Shown here in pieces: positions 60,254 through 64,000 of a stretch of 64,000 nt of DNA. Source of the stretch: Oscillospiraceae bacterium (GTDB taxonomy: Bacteria; Bacillota; Clostridia; UBA1381; UMGS1253); contig SVKA01000005.1 of the NCBI GenBank assembly GCA_015068725.1, forward strand, positions 1-64,000, written 5' to 3'. The position numbers and the translations under genes were made by a program. The notes beneath the pieces were generated by a model, which did not search any database, was not told the DNA's origin, and saw only the letters and a list, made by a program, of their open reading frames with translations. Positions within the stretch are counted from its first letter, which is position 1. Each line of letters opens with the position of its first letter.

Positions 60254-61504
60254 ATGGATAAACTTGTTATAGAGGGTTCTCATCAGCTTGAAGGTGAAGT
60301 CTGTGTGCATGGCGCAAAAAATGCTGTGCTTCCGATTTTGGCGGCGACAATTTTAAACGGCGGCAAAAATGTCATACATTCATGCCCCGATTTGAAGGAT
60401 GTGCGTGCGTCTGTTAATATTTTAAAGCACTTGGGCTGCGAGGTAGAGATGCAGGATGGCACACTTGTAATCAATTCATCGGGTGCGTGCGGATTTGAAA
60501 TACCTGAAAGGCTTATGCATGAGATGCGTTCGTCCGTAATTTTTCTTGGCGCGATAATTGCCCGTTTTGGTAAGGCAATAGCGGCTCTTCCGGGTGGGTG
60601 CGAGCTTGGCCCAAGACCGATTGACTTGCATCTTTCGGCGTTTCGTCAGCTCGGAGTAGACATAGAAGAAGAGCACGGATACATAAAATGCAGTTGTGAT
60701 AGGATTGTGCCGACTGCTATTCATCTTGACTTTCCAAGTGTAGGCGCAACTGAGAATATTATGCTTGTTGCGGCTTTGGCGCAAGGGACTACTATTATTA
60801 CAAATGCGGCAAAAGAGCCTGAAATTGAGGACTTGCAAAAATATTTAAACTCAATGGGTGCGAAAATTGCAGGTGCGGGAACAAGCGTTATACAAATTGA
60901 AGGTGTAAAAAAGCTTGGCGATGTAGAGCACTCGGTAATTCCCGACAGAATTGCAGCGGCAACGTATTTATCATGCAGCGCAGCTGCGGGCGGAACGATA
61001 GAGCTTAAAAACGTTATACCATCACATATGGAAGCGTTTTTGTCAGTTGCCGAGCAGTACGGAGCAAAGATATATGTATCGGATGAGCGGATTGTGCATG
61101 TTGCTCCCAAAAAATTAGAAGCAGTCAAGATAGTGCGCACGCTTCCGTATCCGGGTTTTCCAACCGACGCACAGTCGCCGCTTATGGCGGCACTGACACT
61201 TGCACGTGGAGCAAGTATTTTTGTTGAAAATATATTTGAAAGCAGATATAAGCATGTATATGAGCTGTGTCGTATGGGCGCAGATATAACGGTAGATGGA
61301 AGAACCGCGGTTGTACGCGGGGTAAATGAGCTTAGCGGTGCAAATGTGTGCGCAATGGATTTGCGCGGCGGTGCAGCGCTTGCAGTAGCGGCGCTTGCGG
61401 CAAACGGACGCACGGTTATAAGCAACGTTTATCATATTGACAGAGGGTATGAAAATTTTGAAAAGACGCTTAAGGCGCTTGGAGCGAAGATAACAAGACA
61501 ATAG
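60254..61504 (+). CDS. murA: UDP-GlcNAc 1-carboxyvinyltransferase
   Basis: DKLVIEGSHQLEGEVCVHGAKNAVLPILAA; GGCELGPRPIDLH; start trimmed to ATG 60254. Confidence 0.96.
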   Translation: MDKLVIEGSHQLEGEVCVHGAKNAVLPILAATILNGGKNVIHSCPDLKDVRASVNILKHLGCEVEMQDGTLVINSSGACGFEIPERLMHEMRSSVIFLGAIIARFGKAIAALPGGCELGPRPIDLHLSAFRQLGVDIEEEHGYIKCSCDRIVPTAIHLDFPSVGATENIMLVAALAQGTTIITNAAKEPEIEDLQKYLNSMGAKIAGAGTSVIQIEGVKKLGDVEHSVIPDRIAAATYLSCSAAAGGTIELKNVIPSHMEAFLSVAEQYGAKIYVSDERIVHVAPKKLEAVKIVRTLPYPGFPTDAQSPLMAALTLARGASIFVENIFESRYKHVYELCRMGADITVDGRTAVVRGVNELSGANVCAMDLRGGAALAVAALAANGRTVISNVYHIDRGYENFEKTLKALGAKITRQ

Positions 61505-61547
61505 AGAATAACGCACACATAGCGAAGAAAGGGATGAAACGCACAAA

Positions 61548-62402
61548 ATGAGAAGAAATGCTTTGGATACAGAAAGCCAAAAGGAAAAACAAATGAGAAG
61601 AAACAGGGAAAACAGAAAGAGAAAAATAAAACAAAGAGAAAATGAAGATATCCGTATAAGACATATAAAAAGACAGAAGAAAAAGAGAAAAAGAAGGATA
61701 TTTTTCAGGGCGTTTCTTCTGTTGTTTCTTTTATTTAGTGTGTGCGCTATAATTATGTTTATGACGCCGTGGTTTAATATTGCCACGATAGAGGTTTCGG
61801 GCAATTCGTATGTAAGTGCTGATGCAATAACGGCGCAAAGTGAGATATACGAGGGCGCAAATACTTTTAAAATAAGCACCTCGTATGCAAACGAGCAAAT
61901 TGCCAAAATGCCGTACATAAAAAGTGTGAATGTAGAGCGCAGACTGCCAAACAAAATTGTAATTGAGGTTGTGGAAAGCCACGCGGTAGCGTATTTTGAA
62001 TATTTTGGAGGCTATGCTCTTATAGACGAAGATGCAAGAGCACTCGAGATTGTGTATGAAGCACCAAAGGATTGTATCCAGATTGTGGGTTGCGAGTTAA
62101 AATATTTTTCGCCGGGAAGCAAAATAAGCATTGACTCGCAAGAAAAATTTGATATAATATTATTATATATAGGTGAACTTGAGAAAACGGAATTTTGCAG
62201 GAGTGTAAATCTTCTTGATGTAACTAATATGGTAGACGTCAAATTCAAATTTGAAAACCGTTTGACAGTATTTTGCGGCGAATCAAAGAATTTGGACAGA
62301 AAGCTTTTGACCTTCACGGAGATTGCATACAATCAGCTTTCCCCCAATGCCAGAGGAGAAATAGATTTGCGTATTGACAGTAAAGCCTATTACAGACCAT
62401 AA
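61548..62402 (+). CDS. divIB: FtsQ/DivIB-type cell division protein (POTRA)
   Basis: Basic N-term, TM, WFNIATIEVSGNSYVSADAI...PYIKSVNVERRLPNKIVIEVVE. Confidence 0.9.
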   Translation: MRRNALDTESQKEKQMRRNRENRKRKIKQRENEDIRIRHIKRQKKKRKRRIFFRAFLLLFLLFSVCAIIMFMTPWFNIATIEVSGNSYVSADAITAQSEIYEGANTFKISTSYANEQIAKMPYIKSVNVERRLPNKIVIEVVESHAVAYFEYFGGYALIDEDARALEIVYEAPKDCIQIVGCELKYFSPGSKISIDSQEKFDIILLYIGELEKTEFCRSVNLLDVTNMVDVKFKFENRLTVFCGESKNLDRKLLTFTEIAYNQLSPNARGEIDLRIDSKAYYRP

Positions 62403-62426
62403 AATAAGCAAATGCGAGGGAACGTA

Positions 62427-63185
62427 ATGAGCAAAAGACACATAAAGGCACAACTTGCGCTTGGTATTGTTTGCGCAATTTTGGCCTTTGTAATAACTAC
62501 ACAGCTTTCGAGCGTGCGAAAAAATGTAGCGGTTGAGTCGAGCAAGGCCCAAAGAGCCGAAGAGCTTGCGCTCGAGCTTGGAAAAGAAAAAGAAAAAAAT
62601 GCTGATTTATATCTTCAGCTTTACAGTGCACAAAATGACCTTAATCAGTATCGTGCACAAGCTGAGGACAGCAGCGACTATGCCAAGATTATGTCAGAGC
62701 AGCTTAAACGAAGCGAGGTTCTGGCAGGACTTACCGAGGTTGAAGGCGCTGGCATAATACTTACGCTCTCAGATAGCACCTATCCTTCTATATCGGGAGC
62801 AACCGTTATAGAAAATGAGGCTCTTATAATCCATGACAGCGATTTGCGTCTTGCTATTACAGAGCTTGCAGCTGCAGGTGCAGAGGCATATTCAATTAAT
62901 GGTCAGCGCATTATATCTACAACGCCAATACGCTGTGTCGGACCGGTTATAACTGTAAACGAGCAGAAAATGGCACCGCCGTACGAAATATGTGCAATTG
63001 GTGAGCCAAAAACGCTCGAAGCGGCGGTCAATATGCGTGGCGGGCTACGGGATTTATTCGGCTCGGTTGGCATAGGTGTAGAAGTGAAAACATCCGATAA
63101 GGTCAAAATCGAGCGTTATACGGGAACTGTAAATTATAAATATGCTGTGCCTGTTATCAATGAGAGCGGAGGTGACGGGCAGTGA
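62427..63185 (+). CDS. DUF881 family protein (YlxW/YlxX-like)
   Basis: GIILTLSDSTYP...IIHDSDLRLAITELAAAGAEAYSINGQRIISTTPIRCVGPVITVNEQKMAPPYEICAIG. Confidence 0.93.
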   Translation: MSKRHIKAQLALGIVCAILAFVITTQLSSVRKNVAVESSKAQRAEELALELGKEKEKNADLYLQLYSAQNDLNQYRAQAEDSSDYAKIMSEQLKRSEVLAGLTEVEGAGIILTLSDSTYPSISGATVIENEALIIHDSDLRLAITELAAAGAEAYSINGQRIISTTPIRCVGPVITVNEQKMAPPYEICAIGEPKTLEAAVNMRGGLRDLFGSVGIGVEVKTSDKVKIERYTGTVNYKYAVPVINESGGDGQ

Positions 63186-63532
63186 GCGGTGTAATTATAG
63201 GAGTTGTTGTGGGCGTCGTTGTGGCGGCGCTTACGAATATTCATATACCGAGTGCATACTCCTTGTATGTTGCGATAGGAATTTTAGCGGCGATGGACTC
63301 GGTGTGCGGCGGAATAAGCGCATCAATTTCGAAAAACTTTAATCTTAAAATATTTTTGACGGGATTATTTTTTAATTCCATCGTTGCAATTGCGCTTGTA
63401 TATCTTGGAAAATCACTTGGAGTTGACCTTTCTTTAGCTGCAGTTGTGGTGTTTGGCTCAAGAATTATTCAAAATTTTGCAATAATTCGAAGATTACTCT
63501 TGAATAAATTAGAAAAAAAGGGTAAAATATAG
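63182..63532 (+). CDS. sbp: Small basic protein (DUF1290, Sbp)
   Basis: GTG start; [38 protein letters not shown]. Confidence 0.92.
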   Translation: MSGVIIGVVVGVVVAALTNIHIPSAYSLYVAIGILAAMDSVCGGISASISKNFNLKIFLTGLFFNSIVAIALVYLGKSLGVDLSLAAVVVFGSRIIQNFAIIRRLLLNKLEKKGKI

Positions 63533-63597
63533 ATAAGCAAGATTACATTTTGATTAAAATTACTTTTCAAAAGAAAAACGGTAAGGAGGAAATAAGG

Positions 63598-64000
63598 GTG
63601 TTTGATATCGATATGGAAACAAACAACGTTGCCAAAATTAAAGTAGTAGGTGTTGGTGGCGGCGGTAACAACGCAGTAAACAGAATGATTGATGCAGGGG
63701 TTAAGTGTGTAGATTTTATCGCAGTTAATACCGATGCACAGGTGTTAAAGGAGTCAAAGGCTGACACAAAATTGCAGATAGGTGAAAAGCTTACACGCGG
63801 ACTTGGTGCGGGAGCTAATCCCGAGATTGGTGAAAAGGCCGCTCAGGAAAGCAAGGACGAAATCGAAGCAGTGCTTAAAGGTGCTGATATGGTATTTATT
63901 ACCGCAGGTATGGGTGGCGGTACAGGTACAGGTGCCGCAGCAGTAATTGCAGGTATAGCAAAGGGACTTGGAATACTTACAGTAGCTATTGTTACAAAGC
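63598..64000 (+). CDS. ftsZ: Cell division protein FtsZ (truncated by window end)
   Basis: GTG start after [23 protein letters not shown]...[12 protein letters not shown]...[13 protein letters not shown]. Not in the ORF track because no stop lies in the window. Confidence 0.97.
   Translation, partial: MFDIDMETNNVAKIKVVGVGGGGNNAVNRMIDAGVKCVDFIAVNTDAQVLKESKADTKLQIGEKLTRGLGAGANPEIGEKAAQESKDEIEAVLKGADMVFITAGMGGGTGTGAAAVIAGIAKGLGILTVAIVTK

Noticed and set aside
60721-61425. 234-aa antisense ORF within murA
   Set aside because: Shadow ORF on a strongly coding opposite strand.
61115-61954. Long antisense ORF (279 aa, minus) across murA/divIB
   Set aside because: Overlaps two confidently identified plus-strand genes; Cys/Ile/Phe/Ser-rich shadow translation with no recognisable domain.
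1-64000. CRISPR arrays, transposons, prophage genes, tRNA/rRNA
   Set aside because: No regularly spaced direct repeats, transposase/integrase ORFs or recognisable structural RNA genes were seen; absence of tRNA is by eye only and tRNAscan-SE would be decisive.

Overview
The window is chromosomal DNA from a low-to-mid-GC, probably spore-forming Clostridia-type Firmicute. It has three parts. (1) An envelope/accessory region, about 0-33.6 kb. It holds two tandem large SLH-domain proteins and a third SLH paralogue at 25.7-28.3 kb, a secreted repeat protein, an RpiB-family isomerase divergent from a polysaccharide deacetylase, MutS2, an MFS transporter, a DacF-type carboxypeptidase, a HAD phosphatase, a response regulator/histidine kinase/GerMN group, a three-gene SpoIID-like/peptidoglycan-binding cassette, dUTPase, NrdD/NrdG, MetY-type sulfhydrylase and a heterodimeric ABC exporter. 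(2) A classic Firmicute housekeeping operon, 33.7-49.1 kb: yicC-remA-gmk-rpoZ-coaBC-priA-def-fmt-yugP-like-rsmB-rlmN-prpC-prkC-rsgA-rpe-thiN. (3) A dcw division/cell-wall cluster, 49.3 kb to the window end: mraZ-rsmH-ftsL-like-spoVD/pbpB-murE-murF-mraY-ftsW/spoVE-murG-murA-divIB-DUF881-sbp-ftsZ (truncated). I saw no rRNA, tRNA, CRISPR array or transposon. Most of the window is conventional. The points most worth a second look are: rsgA, whose only well-placed start is ACG; a 3 x 10-bp AAAGTGKTT-type repeat overlapping the mraZ promoter, preceded by 11-bp-phased A-tracts; a structured 248-nt gap inside the dcw cluster with its own promoter; the SpoIID/PG-binding cassette with a repeat interrupted at a gene boundary; and the SLH paralogue family with a shared non-SLH body. 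Family names are from reading the translations; no database search was run.
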